A stretch of DNA of 64,000 nucleotides from Clostridium moniliforme. Its GTDB lineage: Bacteria > Bacillota > Clostridia > Clostridiales > Clostridiaceae. Made by a program: the position numbers and the translations under genes. The notes beneath the pieces were generated by a model. It saw nothing but the letters and a program-made list of their open reading frames with translations, made no database searches and was not told the DNA's origin. Below, piece by piece: positions 1 through 9,244 of the stretch; the first letter of the stretch is position 1; the number at the start of each line of letters is the position of its first letter. Where the stretch lies: the NCBI RefSeq assembly GCF_017873235.1, contig NZ_JAGGJZ010000007.1, forward strand, positions 1 through 64,000. Direction: 5' to 3'.

Positions 1-102
1 ACAATTATTAATTATAAACTAAAAAATTTTTTAAATAAATAATTTTAAAATTAATATTAAAAAAACAAATAAATATTATAACTAATTTTTTACTTATAAT
101 AA

Positions 103-140
103 ATATGGATTATTAAGATAAAAAACTTAATAATCCATAT
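103..140 (-). terminator. Inverted repeat downstream of selD, possible terminator
   Basis: A perfect 15-bp inverted repeat (arms 103-117 and 126-140, 8-nt loop) lies about 65 bp past the selD stop. Neither side carries a good T-run, so it may be a weak terminator or an mRNA-stabilising hairpin. No gene is visible in 1-205. Confidence 0.4.
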
Positions 141-205
141 TGTCATAGTATTTTTATTTATTACTTCAAACTACCATAATATTATAAAAACTTTAAACCA
201 TAATT

Positions 206-1240
206 TTATTTAACAATTATACTATAATCTTCTTTATCTATTACTTTTCCAACAACCCAAGCTTTTATATTTTTTTCTTTAAATTCTTTTAATATTTTAT
301 TTCCTTCATCTTCACTACAAGAAAATAAAAGTCCACCTGAAGTTTGTGGATCAAATAATATGTCCTCAAGCCAATTTGGAATATTCTCTAATTTATATTT
401 ATCTTTAATGTAATATTTATTTTCATATGCACCTTTAGGAATAAGTCCATAATTTGCATACTCCTTAGCTTCTTTTATGTATGGTATACTTTCTTTATAA
501 AATTCAAATGTTTTATTTGAACCTTCAGCCATTTCATATCCATGACCTATAAGTCCAAAACCAGTTATATCAGTACAAGCAGATATATTATAATTTTTTA
601 TGATTTCACCAGCATACTTATTAAGAAGTGCCATCCACTTTATAGCTTCATCTAATGCTTCTTTTGATGCCATTTCTCCCTTTGCAGCTGTATTTACAAT
701 TCCTACCCCTAATGGTTTTGTAAGTATTAAAATATCTCCTTCTTCTGATCCACAATTTTTTAATATTTTCCTTGGATGTACAACACCTGAAACAGAAAGT
801 CCATATTTTGGTTCATCATCTTGAACAGAGTGACCTCCAATTACAACTGCACCTGCTTCTAATACTTTATCTGCTCCACCTCTAAGTATCTCTCCAAGTA
901 TTTTTTTATCTAAACAATTTGGAAAACATACTATATTTAAAGCTACCTTAGGTTCTCCACCCATTGCATATACATCACTTAAAGAATTTGCAGCTGCTAT
1001 TTGACCAAAGGTATAGGGATCATCTACAACTGGTGTAAAAAAGTCTAAAGTTTGTATAAGTGCTATATCATCACTTAGTTTATATACTGCACCATCATCT
1101 GAAGTATCAATTCCTACTAATAAATTTTCATCTACCATATTAGGTATACTTTTTAAAATATTTGAAAGAGCACCCGGCTCTATTTTAGCTGCTCAACCAG
1201 CAGTTTTTGCGTAACTTGTTAACTTAATCACGTCTATCAT
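206..1240 (-). CDS. selD: Selenide, water dikinase (selenophosphate synthetase), selenocysteine-containing
   Basis: SelD makes selenophosphate from selenide and ATP, the selenium donor for Sec-tRNA and selenouridine. The open frame without UGA begins only at 1138, but reading upstream in frame through a TGA at 1193-1195 restores the missing catalytic N-terminus. An ATG at 1240 has an AGGGGAG SD about 6 nt away, and the residues before and after the TGA read KTAG-U-AAKIEPG. The TGA is codon 16, exactly the active-site Cys/Sec position, with the catalytic Lys at 19. Total length is 344 residues, normal for SelD. The glycine-rich ATP-binding features (GGHS, TDITGFGL, PQTSGGLL) are intact, which argues against a pseudogene. 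A SECIS-like hairpin follows the TGA. No selA, selB or selC is in the window. Confidence 0.93.
1167..1181 (-). promoter_or_regulatory. Bacterial SECIS apical hairpin of selD
   Basis: On the coding strand, 11 nt after the UGA, AGAGC-CGGGT-GCTCT forms a 5-bp stem with a 5-nt loop. A-rich and T-rich flanks can extend the stem. Bacterial SECIS elements known from fdhF-type mRNAs sit at this distance and carry G/GU in the apical loop for SelB binding. Position and shape support Sec insertion rather than termination. Confidence 0.75.
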
Positions 1241-1303
1241 CCCTTCTCCCCTAGGATTATTATCTATTTGTTCTACATAATTATTGTAACACATGAGAAT
1301 AAT

Positions 1304-2008
1304 TTATACACAGATGGAATCTTTTATTTTTAAAAATGTACCTTCTCCAATTCCACTTACATTTTTAATATCTTCAATTGATTTAAAATCTCCATTTTCT
1401 TCCCTATAAGTTATTATTGCTTTTGCTTTTGAAGGTCCAATTCCATTTATTTTATTAAGTTCACTTTCATCTGCTGTATTTATATTTATCTTTCCTTCTT
1501 TTTTTGAATTAATATCACTTGATTTGTGATTTGAAATTGATAAAGTTTCTTTACTTTCTTTTTCTAGCTTCTTAATATTCTCTTTATTAGGAATTATGAC
1601 ACACATATTGTTTTTTAATTTTTCTGCTCTATTTACATAATCTAAAGCTGCTTTTTTTGTTAATCCACCAGCCTCATTTATTAAATCTTCTATAATACTT
1701 CCCTCTTCTAAATAATATACTCCTTCTTTTTTAACTTCTCCTTTTATATCAACAACAATCTTATTATCTTTTAAATTAATAATTTCTTCTTTATCATTAT
1801 CTTGCAAATTAATTTTTTCATTTTTATTATTATTTTCTTCACTATTATCATTATAATGGGAATTGTCTTTATTTTCTTCTACAAATATATTTTCCTTATT
1901 ATTTTTATCCAAGTTTTCTTTACCATTAAATAGGTAGGTTCCAAAAACTATTCCTCCAAAAATTAATCCTATTAAAATCAATCCAATACTTTTTTTCTTT
2001 ATATCCAT
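1304..2008 (-). CDS. comEA: ComEA-family competence DNA-binding protein
   Basis: This 234-residue membrane-anchored protein of the ComEA type would bind incoming double-stranded DNA at the outer face of the membrane. A hydrophobic anchor spans about residues 8-26. A long Asn/Glu/Lys-rich linker follows, then an SLBB-like domain (about 85-150, with KGEVKKEGVYYLEEG), then a C-terminal helix-hairpin-helix pair (about 172-234). Its motifs INTADESELNKINGIGPSKA and VSGIGEGTF are typical of ComEA. The ATG has an AGGAG site 8 nt upstream. comEC, the usual neighbour, is not in the window. The selD start lies 63 bp downstream and could be co-transcribed. Confidence 0.88.
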   Translation of the reverse strand: MDIKKKSIGLILIGLIFGGIVFGTYLFNGKENLDKNNKENIFVEENKDNSHYNDNSEENNNKNEKINLQDNDKEEIINLKDNKIVVDIKGEVKKEGVYYLEEGSIIEDLINEAGGLTKKAALDYVNRAEKLKNNMCVIIPNKENIKKLEKESKETLSISNHKSSDINSKKEGKININTADESELNKINGIGPSKAKAIITYREENGDFKSIEDIKNVSGIGEGTFLKIKDSICV

Positions 2009-2134
2009 TTCTTTCTCCTAATATAGTTTTTTCTAAATTATTAACAGTATTCTTTAAAATTATCCTTATGTTGTGGAAAATTAAAGAATTTTTTGATAAA
2101 ATAAAAAAGGTAATTTACTAAAAAAGGAGAACTT

Positions 2135-3424
2135 ATGAGAAGATTTTTAAATACTATTATAAAATATTTATTATTTATCCCTATCTTCTATAGTTTAATT
2201 TTAAGTACTGCACAAGCTACAGAAAAACCACCTAAAATAAATGCAGAATCTTCAATATTAATGGATGCAAATACAGGTCAAGTACTTTATTCTAAAGAAG
2301 AAAACGCTAAACATTTTCCAGCTTCAACTACAAAGATTCTTACAGCATTAGTTGTATTAGATAATTCAAATTTAAAAGATATTGTAACTATAGGACATAA
2401 TCCACCTTTAGCAGATGGTAGTTCTATTGGATTAAAAGAAGGGGAAAAATTTACTGTTGAAACACTTCTTACAGGACTTTTACTTGAATCTGGTAATGAT
2501 TGTGCTGAAGCCTTAGCAGAACATGTTGGTGGATCTATTAATAATTTTGTAAAAATGATGAATGAAAAGGCAAAAGCGTTAGGATGTAATGATTCAAACT
2601 TTGAAAACCCAAGTGGGCTACCAAATGATAAACATGTAACAACAGCTCATGATTTGGCTTTAATAATGAAAGCTGCATTAAAAAATCCTGAGTATGTTAG
2701 AATATCAAGAATTATATGTACTCAATTACCAGCTAGCAATTTAAATGGAGAAAAAAGATGGGTAAACAATCACAACCATTTACTTGATAAAAACTCAAAA
2801 TACTATTATAAATATACTCTTGCTGGAAAGAGTGGTTATACAAATGTTGCAAAACATACATTTGTTATTTCAGGAGAAAAAAATGGTGAAAAATTAATAG
2901 CTGTATTTTTGAAAGCTAATAATAAAATTAAAAATTATGAAGACATGGCTAAATTATTAGACTATGGATTCAACAATTTTAAAGAAGTAAAACTTTACTC
3001 AAAAGGTTACAAAGTTGATGACTTAAAAATAACAAATGATTTAAATATTCCAATAGTGCTAGGTAATAATGTACTATTTACTACTGAAAAGTCAAAAGAT
3101 ACACACATAGATAAATCATTAAAATATAATTTACCTAAAGATATAAAAAGAAGGGAATTAAAAAAAGGTGATGTAATATGTGAAGCTGATGTTATAGTAA
3201 ATGGTAAAAAAGTATCCACTGTAAACTTATTAAGTGGAGGAAATCATGCCTATAATTTTAAAATTGGTGTTTATGAATTTATATCTAATAATTTAATTGC
3301 AGTAATTATAGCTTCAATAATTATACTTATAACTATAATATCTACGATTATATTTATCATAAAAAAAAGAAAGAAAAAGAAATTCCAAAAAAAGTGGAAA
3401 CACGTTATAAATAGAAAAAAATAA
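2135..3424 (+). CDS. D-alanyl-D-alanine carboxypeptidase (DacF/PBP5-like, S11 family)
   Basis: This low-molecular-mass penicillin-binding protein trims the terminal D-Ala from peptidoglycan stem peptides outside the membrane. A signal peptide spans about residues 1-28 and ends near AQA-TE. The serine-enzyme motifs are present: STTK with Ser64 and Lys67, SGN at 119-121, and KSG at 232-234 in place of the common KTG. A C-terminal PBP5-type domain follows, then a transmembrane helix (about 383-408) and a lysine-rich cytoplasmic tail that replaces the amphipathic anchor of many homologues. The SD AAAAAGGAG lies 5 nt before the ATG. The gene is transcribed divergently from comEA and ends in a strong bidirectional terminator. 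Confidence 0.92.
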   Translation: MRRFLNTIIKYLLFIPIFYSLILSTAQATEKPPKINAESSILMDANTGQVLYSKEENAKHFPASTTKILTALVVLDNSNLKDIVTIGHNPPLADGSSIGLKEGEKFTVETLLTGLLLESGNDCAEALAEHVGGSINNFVKMMNEKAKALGCNDSNFENPSGLPNDKHVTTAHDLALIMKAALKNPEYVRISRIICTQLPASNLNGEKRWVNNHNHLLDKNSKYYYKYTLAGKSGYTNVAKHTFVISGEKNGEKLIAVFLKANNKIKNYEDMAKLLDYGFNNFKEVKLYSKGYKVDDLKITNDLNIPIVLGNNVLFTTEKSKDTHIDKSLKYNLPKDIKRRELKKGDVICEADVIVNGKKVSTVNLLSGGNHAYNFKIGVYEFISNNLIAVIIASIIILITIISTIIFIIKKRKKKKFQKKWKHVINRKK

Positions 3425-3462
3425 AAGGTATAGATTATTTTAAAATAATCTATACCTTAATT
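3425..3462. terminator. Bidirectional terminator between dac and rluD
   Basis: A perfect 17-bp inverted repeat (3425-3441 with 3442-3458) is flanked by a T-run on the plus side (AATTTTTATTT) and A/T-rich sequence on the other. It serves two convergent genes. Confidence 0.85.
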
Positions 3463-3463
3463 T

Positions 3464-4372
3464 TTATTTAATTTTTTCAATTAAGTTTTTTAAATCCTCT
3501 GGAAGATCTGCTCTTAGACTAAGCATTTCTCCACTTCTTGGAGATTTAAAATCTAATCCATAAGCATGAAGTGCTTGTCTCTCTATTAATTCCTTTTCTT
3601 CATCTCCATTTCCATAAAGGAAATCTCCATATATAGGATGACCTAAATAGGATAAGTGAACTCTTATTTGATGAGTTCTTCCAGTTTCTAATAGACATTC
3701 AACTACATCTCCATTACTAAAACTTTCTAACACTTTATAATGAGTTATACTTTTTTGTCCTCTTTCATCAACTACTCTTTTTATACTATTAAATCCATCC
3801 TCTTTTTCTGGTCTATATATAGGAACATTTATAGTTCCTTCTTTTTCTTTAAGGTTTCCATGAACAATAGCAATATATCTTTTTTTCATATTGTTATTTT
3901 TCATTTCTTTTGATAATGCCATATGAGCATATTGATTTTTTCCTATTACAATTAGCCCTGAAGTATTCATATCAAGCCTACTTACAAGTCTAACTATACA
4001 ATTTTGACCTGTTTCCTTAAAGTAATTTAAAACTCCATTAGCTAATGTTCCTGATTGATAACTTTTTGTTGGATGAACAACCATAAATGGTTTTTTATTT
4101 ACTACTAATATATCTTCATCTTCATATACAATATCTAAATCCATTTTTTCAGGAGTTATATCTTGACTTTCTTCTCTATTTAAGTCAATTTTTACTTTGT
4201 CGTAAGATTTAAGTTTAAAATTCATTTTAACAGCTTCATCATTTACAAATATTCTTTTTTCAACTGAAGCTCTTCTTATAAGTCTTGAAGATAATTCAAG
4301 TTCTTCTTTTAAATATTCTCTAATTTTAACTCCATCATATTCTAATGGAACAATCTTTTCTAAGATGCTCAT
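3464..4372 (-). CDS. rluD: RluA/RluD-family 23S rRNA pseudouridine synthase
   Basis: The protein (302 residues) isomerises uridines to pseudouridine in RNA, probably large-subunit rRNA. An S4-like RNA-binding segment occupies about residues 13-65 (SSRLIRRASVEKRIFVNDEAV). The catalytic domain carries the family signature RLVSRLDMNTSGL with the nucleophile Asp134, plus LLETGRTHQIRVHL and GHPIYGDFLYG. An AGGAGG site lies somewhat far (about 12 nt) upstream of the ATG. It is the last gene of the leftward obg-yhbY-nadD-yqeK-LCP run, 33 bp after LCP. The exact uridine target cannot be read from the sequence, so the symbol is a family-level call. Confidence 0.85.
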   Translation of the reverse strand: MSILEKIVPLEYDGVKIREYLKEELELSSRLIRRASVEKRIFVNDEAVKMNFKLKSYDKVKIDLNREESQDITPEKMDLDIVYEDEDILVVNKKPFMVVHPTKSYQSGTLANGVLNYFKETGQNCIVRLVSRLDMNTSGLIVIGKNQYAHMALSKEMKNNNMKKRYIAIVHGNLKEKEGTINVPIYRPEKEDGFNSIKRVVDERGQKSITHYKVLESFSNGDVVECLLETGRTHQIRVHLSYLGHPIYGDFLYGNGDEEKELIERQALHAYGLDFKSPRSGEMLSLRADLPEDLKNLIEKIK

Positions 4373-4405
4373 ATTTTTTCTAAATCCTCCTAAGCTTCAA
4401 AATGT

Positions 4406-5896
4406 TTAATAACTTTTAGCATCATTTCCTAATATAACTACTACATCATAGCCAGCATCTGAATACTTAGAACTAATACTTTCATAATCTTTTATTGATT
4501 TAAATTTGTTTTTAAGAGTATTTTTTATATTTTCATTATCAACCATAATAACACTTTTTTCTCTAAGATCTGTATTTCCAGTGTCAACATTATTATATCC
4601 TAATTGTTTAAGCTGTATTTGATAAGTAGCTGCTAATCCACTTATTTTTGTTGCATTTAAAACTTTTATTTTTACATTTTCAGGATTTAAATTGCTACTT
4701 ACTGAATTTCCAGAATGAAGTTTTTGAATTAGCCCTGCATTTTCATCTCTATCAAATACAAAGTATGATTGTCCCGCAATCATTTTTGCAGTTCCTTTAA
4801 CTGTTGTCATTGATATATTACTTGGTTTTAATGTTACAGCCTTTAAGGCATATTTAAACATAGTTTTACCAGTCATATTAGTTTGAACATTTTGTTCTAT
4901 AGTTTTTAATATTGCAGGTATTTTAAAAATAATTGATGGACTTGTGCATTTTTTCACTACTTGCTCTAAGAATAAGTGTTGGTTCTTAATTCTATCTATA
5001 TCTCCATTTGGAAGACCTGTACCATCATTATTTTTTCTCCATCTAAAAAATTCTTCTGCTTTCTTTCCATCTAAATGAACTGTAGTTCCTTTATCAAATT
5101 TAATACGAAGATGTTGAGATTTATCAGTATAATCCATATTATGAGTTATCTTCATATCAACTCCACCTATTGAATCAATAAAATCTCTAAAGCCTTTATA
5201 ATTTACCTTAGCTAAATAATTTATATTAATAGATAAAAGTTTCTCAACTTCCTGAATTACTCTTGCATCTCCTCCAATAGGATAAGCTGCATTTATCTTC
5301 CACCTATGTCCATTTATATTTATTAAAGTGTCTCTTGGTATTGAAACTATATTGACTTTTTTTGTCTTAGGATTAAAATTTAATACCATCATAGTATCTG
5401 TTCTTTTTAATGCTTCATTATTTGGATTATTTATATCTCCAACGTCCATTCCAAGAAGAAGTATGTTTACAGTTTGATCCATAGGAACTGTAACTGGAGC
5501 TATCATGTTATCTGTACTTATATTAGATAAAAGCTTACCTATTCTCATTCCAGCAATAACAATAATAGCTATTAAAGCAATTGCAATTATTCCAAATATT
5601 TTCTTAAAAGATATTCTCTTTTTCTTTTTTTTCTTTCTAACAGCCCCATTTAAACTTCTAGGTCTTTTATTTGTTGCATTTAAAGATGGATCTCTTCTAC
5701 CATCATTAAAATTCCCTTGTGATCTTCTTTCTTGCCTATCATCAACTCTTCTTCTTACATCATCAACAGGAATACTCGAAGATCTTCTTCTTCCATCTCT
5801 TCTTAGCTCTTCATTTCTTTTTGCAATACGCCTCTTTCTTCTTATGGCCTCTTCTCTTTCGCTTAGTCTTCTCTTTGATCTTCTATCATCAGCCAA
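4406..5896 (-). CDS. LytR-CpsA-Psr (LCP) family cell-wall polymer ligase
   Basis: LCP enzymes attach undecaprenyl-linked anionic polymers to peptidoglycan on the outer membrane face. An unusually long basic cytoplasmic N-terminus (about 100 residues, rich in RRR runs and ending in a lysine tract) precedes one transmembrane helix. The LCP catalytic domain follows (NILLLGMDVGD, RTDTMMVLNFN, VSIPRDTLININ, INAAYPIGG), then a LytR_C domain near the C-terminus (VKIKVLNATKISGLA). The longest ORF begins with ATG at 5917, but that codon has no SD. A TTG at 5896 has GGGGTG about 8 nt upstream and starts MADDRRSKRR, so 5896 is preferred, giving 496 residues. It follows yqeK closely. Confidence 0.85.
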   Translation of the reverse strand: MADDRRSKRRLSEREEAIRRKRRIAKRNEELRRDGRRRSSSIPVDDVRRRVDDRQERRSQGNFNDGRRDPSLNATNKRPRSLNGAVRKKKKKKRISFKKIFGIIAIALIAIIVIAGMRIGKLLSNISTDNMIAPVTVPMDQTVNILLLGMDVGDINNPNNEALKRTDTMMVLNFNPKTKKVNIVSIPRDTLININGHRWKINAAYPIGGDARVIQEVEKLLSININYLAKVNYKGFRDFIDSIGGVDMKITHNMDYTDKSQHLRIKFDKGTTVHLDGKKAEEFFRWRKNNDGTGLPNGDIDRIKNQHLFLEQVVKKCTSPSIIFKIPAILKTIEQNVQTNMTGKTMFKYALKAVTLKPSNISMTTVKGTAKMIAGQSYFVFDRDENAGLIQKLHSGNSVSSNLNPENVKIKVLNATKISGLAATYQIQLKQLGYNNVDTGNTDLREKSVIMVDNENIKNTLKNKFKSIKDYESISSKYSDAGYDVVVILGNDAKSY

Positions 5897-5931
5897 ACTT
5901 GTTACACCCCATCTCATGTATAAAATGTATG

Positions 5932-6504
5932 TTAATTATATTTTTTATTCATTATTAAATAATTTCTTGCTTTAACAGTATTTAGGTCAATAAGAGCCCC
6001 TCTAGTTAATAAATATTTTATTGTATGATTCATTCCCATAAGAACTCCTTCATCTAAATCCTCTAAAACTTTTTCTCTAATTTCATCCACTCCATCATAT
6101 ACTCTTGATGGTTCAATCATATCAGCAATATAAATAATTTTATCTAATTTGCTCATATTTTCTTTTCCTGTAGTATGCCATCTCATAGCAGATAACACTT
6201 CTTCATCATATATATCAAACTTTTCTTTAGCAACTATTTCTGATACTATTCCATGCCAAAGCTCTGGTGTTTTTTTCTCACTTAATGTTAATTCTATATT
6301 GTTATTTTTAATAATATTTGTTAATTCTTCTAAAGTTAAATTTTTTGCTACATCATGACATAAGGCAGCAAGTTCTGCTTTATCTTCATCTACTCCATTT
6401 AATTTTGCTAACTTTTTAGCTGTAGATACAACGCCTAATGTATGAATATATCTTTTAGGTTGTAGATTTTCTTTTAAATAATCATATATATACGTAATTT
6501 TCAT
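5932..6504 (-). CDS. yqeK: YqeK-family HD-domain hydrolase (Ap4A symmetrical hydrolase)
   Basis: YqeK proteins are HD-domain metal enzymes; characterised members split diadenosine tetraphosphate into two ADP. The HD residues are visible: RYIHTLGV, CHDVAKN, LWHGIV, AMRWHTTG and YIADMIEPSR. Two ATGs are possible. The one at 6504 has GAAGGT 7 nt upstream inside the end of nadD and is chosen (190 residues); the upstream one at 6519 overlaps nadD by 14 bp and lacks an SD. Pairing with nadD is conserved in Firmicutes and suggests co-regulation of NAD synthesis and nucleotide clean-up. Confidence 0.9.
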   Translation of the reverse strand: MKITYIYDYLKENLQPKRYIHTLGVVSTAKKLAKLNGVDEDKAELAALCHDVAKNLTLEELTNIIKNNNIELTLSEKKTPELWHGIVSEIVAKEKFDIYDEEVLSAMRWHTTGKENMSKLDKIIYIADMIEPSRVYDGVDEIREKVLEDLDEGVLMGMNHTIKYLLTRGALIDLNTVKARNYLIMNKKYN

Positions 6505-6505
6505 T

Positions 6506-7111
6506 CTATTTACCTTCATTATAAAGATTTTCTCTATTTATTACATCTAATACTTTATTAGGTAAGAAAAAATCAACTCTATTCCCTTCTTTAATTCTCT
6601 TTCTAATTTCTGTTGAGGATATCTCTAAATCTAACACATTTAAAAATATAATCTCCCCATTATATTTTCTTTCAAGTCTATCTTTTTCACTTTTTAAATC
6701 TTCTTCTCTAAAACCTGGTCTTGTAAAAACCACTAACTTGCAAAATTCAAAAATTTCACTTACATTTTTCCATTTTTCTAAATCAATAAGACAATCTGCT
6801 CCTGTTATAAAGTATAATATTACATCATCTTTTTTAAAATGTTTTAATGTCTTATAAGTATAACTTAAACCACTTTTCTCTATTTCATAATCTGAAACCT
6901 CAAATTCCTTAAATCCTTCAATAGCCTTTAAAACCATCTCATATCTTAAAGAAGCCCCCGTAATAGGTTTTTCCTTCTTATGTGGGGGGCTTCCATTTGG
7001 TACAAAAATCACTTTATCTAAGCCTAATCTCTTCCTTGCCTCATAAGCTATATAAAGATGTGCATTGTGGATAGGATCAAAGGTTCCTCCAATAATCCCA
7101 TACTTTTTCAT
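6506..7111 (-). CDS. nadD: Nicotinate-nucleotide adenylyltransferase
   Basis: NadD (201 residues) transfers AMP from ATP to nicotinate mononucleotide, making deamido-NAD in the cytoplasm. The nucleotidyltransferase signature GGTFDPIHNAHL sits at residues 9-20 with the HxxH-type pair. FVPNGSPPHK and the C-terminal ISSTEIRKRI (substrate phosphate contact) are present. The start ATG is 1 bp downstream of the yhbY stop, with a weak purine-rich site inside yhbY, indicating translational coupling. Confidence 0.95.
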   Translation of the reverse strand: MKKYGIIGGTFDPIHNAHLYIAYEARKRLGLDKVIFVPNGSPPHKKEKPITGASLRYEMVLKAIEGFKEFEVSDYEIEKSGLSYTYKTLKHFKKDDVILYFITGADCLIDLEKWKNVSEIFEFCKLVVFTRPGFREEDLKSEKDRLERKYNGEIIFLNVLDLEISSTEIRKRIKEGNRVDFFLPNKVLDVINRENLYNEGK

Positions 7112-7112
7112 A

Positions 7113-7427
7113 CTACTTCTTCTGATTCTTAAATTTTCTTGGTAATTCTATTTTTGGTTTCTTTGAAGATCTTTTGTATAATACTATTTTACTTCCTATT
7201 GCTTGAACCCCTTCACATTTTAATTCTTTACATATAAAATCTGAAGCTTCTCTTGCTTCTAATCCACTATTTTCTAAAACTTTTATCTTTATAAGCTCTC
7301 TTGCTTCTAATGCATCTCTTACTTGATTTAAAAAGCTCTCCTCTATTCCATTTTTACCAATCTGAAATATTGGTTGAATATCATTAGCTAAGCCTCTTAA
7401 GTAAGCTCTTTGTTTTCCAATTAGCAT
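7113..7427 (-). CDS. yhbY: YhbY-family CRM-domain RNA-binding protein
   Basis: This 104-residue protein is essentially one CRM domain, the fold shared by bacterial YhbY and plant splicing factors, associated with pre-50S ribosomes. Recognisable parts are LRGLANDIQPIFQIGKNGI near the N-terminus, with the GxxG loop region, and the basic C-terminal tail. An AGGAGG site lies 7 nt before the ATG. Its place between obg and nadD fits a role in ribosome assembly. Confidence 0.9.
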   Translation of the reverse strand: MLIGKQRAYLRGLANDIQPIFQIGKNGIEESFLNQVRDALEARELIKIKVLENSGLEAREASDFICKELKCEGVQAIGSKIVLYKRSSKKPKIELPRKFKNQKK

Positions 7428-7438
7428 TATTGTTCCTC

Positions 7439-8725
7439 CTATAATAAGTATTCAAATTCAAAATCATTAAGATTTACCATATCACCATCTTTAATTCCCA
7501 TTTCTCTTAATTCATTAAGTACACCTTTATTACCTAATACTTTATGGAAATATCTTAAGGAGTCTGCATCATTTACATTAACTGCATCTAAAAGTCTATC
7601 TACGAAACTACCTTCAACAAAGTAAGTATCAAACTCTTCTCCTCTTTCAATTCTAATTTCATAAGTAAATCTCTTTTCTTCTGGAATATATCTTTCTTCA
7701 TCTGAAATTTCAAGTCCTGTTATAGGAATTTCCTTAAGCATTTTAGCACATTCCTTAATTACATCATCTACACCTTCTCTAGTTGCAGCTGACATCTTAT
7801 ATACTTTATCAAAGCCTAATTCATTAACTTTCTTCTTAAAGTTTTCAAATACGCCTTCTTCAAATACTAAATCAGTTTTATTTGCTACTACTATTTGAGG
7901 TCTATCCCAAAGTTTAACTGAATATTTCTTAAGTTCTTCATTTATCTTTATGAAGTCTTCAACTGGATCTCTTCCTTCAAGTCCTGATATATCAACAACA
8001 TGAACTAAAAGTCTAGTTCTTTCAATATGTCTTAAAAATTCAAGTCCAAGACCTATACCTTCACTAGCTCCCTCAATTATTCCTGGAATATCTGCCATAA
8101 CAAAAGGCTCCACTCCATCTACTGCAACAACTCCTAAATTTGGTTTAAGTGTTGTAAAGTGATAGTTAGCTATCTTTGGCTTTGCTTTAGTTGTCATTGA
8201 TAGAAATGTTGACTTACCTACATTTGGGAAGCCTAAAAGTCCAACATCTGCAAGTAATTTTAATTCTAAAATTATTGTCATTTCTTCTCCAGGCATTCCT
8301 GGTTCTGAAAAATCTGGCGCTTGTCTTGTAGGTGTACAGAATTTGCAATTACCCTTTCCACCTTTACCACCTTTTAAAAGAACATATTCATCATCTTTTT
8401 CTGAAAGATCACAAATAATTTTATTACTTTCAGCTTCTCTTATTATTGTTCCCATTGGTACTCTAATATAAAGGTCTTCACCATCTCTACCATAACATTT
8501 TGATCCAGCACCATTTTCTCCTGATGATGCCACAAATTTTCTTTTATATTTAAAATCCATTAATGTAGTAATTCCTGTATCTACTTTGAAGATGATGCTT
8601 CCGCCTCTACCACCATCTCCACCATCTGGTCCTCCAAGTGGAACATACTTTTCTCTTCTAAAAGAAATTGCTCCATCTCCACCTTTACCAGACTTTACAA
8701 ATACTTTGGCCTTATCTATAAACAT
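7439..8725 (-). CDS. obg: GTPase Obg/CgtA, 50S ribosome assembly
   Basis: Obg is an essential large-subunit assembly GTPase linked to stress and sporulation control. The glycine-rich Obg fold covers about residues 1-158. The G domain has GFPNVGKS at 165-172, DIPGIIEGA and ANKTD. A C-terminal OCT domain (about 345-428) is the Firmicute-type extension. The longest ORF adds 11 residues, but the ATG at 8725 has GGAAAGGTG 7 nt upstream and begins [10 protein letters not shown], the family N-terminus. Length is 428. It heads the operon that includes yhbY, nadD, yqeK, LCP and rluD. Confidence 0.96.
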   Translation of the reverse strand: MFIDKAKVFVKSGKGGDGAISFRREKYVPLGGPDGGDGGRGGSIIFKVDTGITTLMDFKYKRKFVASSGENGAGSKCYGRDGEDLYIRVPMGTIIREAESNKIICDLSEKDDEYVLLKGGKGGKGNCKFCTPTRQAPDFSEPGMPGEEMTIILELKLLADVGLLGFPNVGKSTFLSMTTKAKPKIANYHFTTLKPNLGVVAVDGVEPFVMADIPGIIEGASEGIGLGLEFLRHIERTRLLVHVVDISGLEGRDPVEDFIKINEELKKYSVKLWDRPQIVVANKTDLVFEEGVFENFKKKVNELGFDKVYKMSAATREGVDDVIKECAKMLKEIPITGLEISDEERYIPEEKRFTYEIRIERGEEFDTYFVEGSFVDRLLDAVNVNDADSLRYFHKVLGNKGVLNELREMGIKDGDMVNLNDFEFEYLL

Positions 8726-8831
8726 ATAATCACCTTTCCTTTTGTAAAATCTACACATTCATATTATTCCTAATATAAAAATATTAAATCCATATATTAA
8801 AAAAATATTTTCTTCATTATAACATAATACT

Positions 8832-8860
8832 AATATATATAACGAAAAAAAACATTACAA
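8832..8860 (-). promoter_or_regulatory. Sigma-A-type promoter for the obg operon
   Basis: On the minus strand TTGTAA (8855-8860) is followed after 17 nt by TATATT (8832-8837), about 105 bp upstream of the obg start and after the rpmA terminator. Confidence 0.5.
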
Positions 8861-8899
8861 AATACTATTATTTAAGGAAATATTTAATTTTTTACATTT

Positions 8900-8928
8900 A
8901 AAAAGCACCCAAATTCATGGGTGCTTTA
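8900..8928 (-). terminator. Terminator of the rplU-prp-rpmA operon
   Basis: AAAGCACCC/GGGTGCTTT stem (8902-8910 with 8919-8927) followed on the minus strand by a T-run, 12 bp past the rpmA stop. Confidence 0.9.
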
Positions 8929-8940
8929 TATAAATAACTA

Positions 8941-9240
8941 CTATTCAGCTATTTCTTCAACGTTTACTGGGTAAACAGAAGCTTTCTTCTTGTCTCTTCC
9001 CATTCTTTCGAACTTAACTACTCCATCAATCTTAGCAAATAGAGTATCATCCTTACCCTTTCCAACATTGTTTCCTGGGTGGATCTTAGTTCCTCTTTGT
9101 CTTACTATGATGTTTCCAGCAAGTACGAATTCTCCGTCAGCTGATTTAACACCTAGTCTCTTTGACTCAGAATCTCTACCATTCTTTGTACTACCCATTC
9201 CTTTTTTGTGGGCAAATAATTGAAGGTTCATTATCATCAT
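8941..9240 (-). CDS. rpmA: 50S ribosomal protein L27 precursor with cleavable N-terminus
   Basis: L27 sits at the peptidyl-transferase centre. The sequence after [15 protein letters not shown] is standard L27. The N-terminus reads MMIMNLQLF before AHKKG. In Firmicutes that leader is removed by the protease Prp after the Phe, exposing the functional tail, and prp is the gene immediately upstream here. A very strong GGAGGTG site 7 nt upstream supports the ATG at 9240; a second in-frame ATG at 9231 is possible. Length is 99 residues before processing. Confidence 0.97.
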   Translation of the reverse strand: MMIMNLQLFAHKKGMGSTKNGRDSESKRLGVKSADGEFVLAGNIIVRQRGTKIHPGNNVGKGKDDTLFAKIDGVVKFERMGRDKKKASVYPVNVEEIAE

Positions 9241-9244
9241 GTCA

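Noticed and set aside
103..140. Mobile-element terminal repeat
   Set aside because: A single inverted repeat with no transposase or duplicated target nearby; better read as a terminator or stabilising hairpin.
1193..1195. selD as a pseudogene with a nonsense mutation
   Set aside because: The TGA sits at the Sec position, is followed by a SECIS-like hairpin, and the upstream codons carry the conserved N-terminus and a good SD.
3464..5896. Ribosome silencing factor rsfS expected next to LCP/yqeK
   Set aside because: The cluster usually includes rsfS, but the 33-bp gap and both flanking genes contain no such frame. It is probably elsewhere.
5505..5975. Long plus-strand frame opposite the LCP gene
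   Set aside because: It mirrors the Arg/Lys-rich N-terminus of the LCP gene (Leu/Phe-rich translation), has no SD and runs antisense to a well-supported gene.
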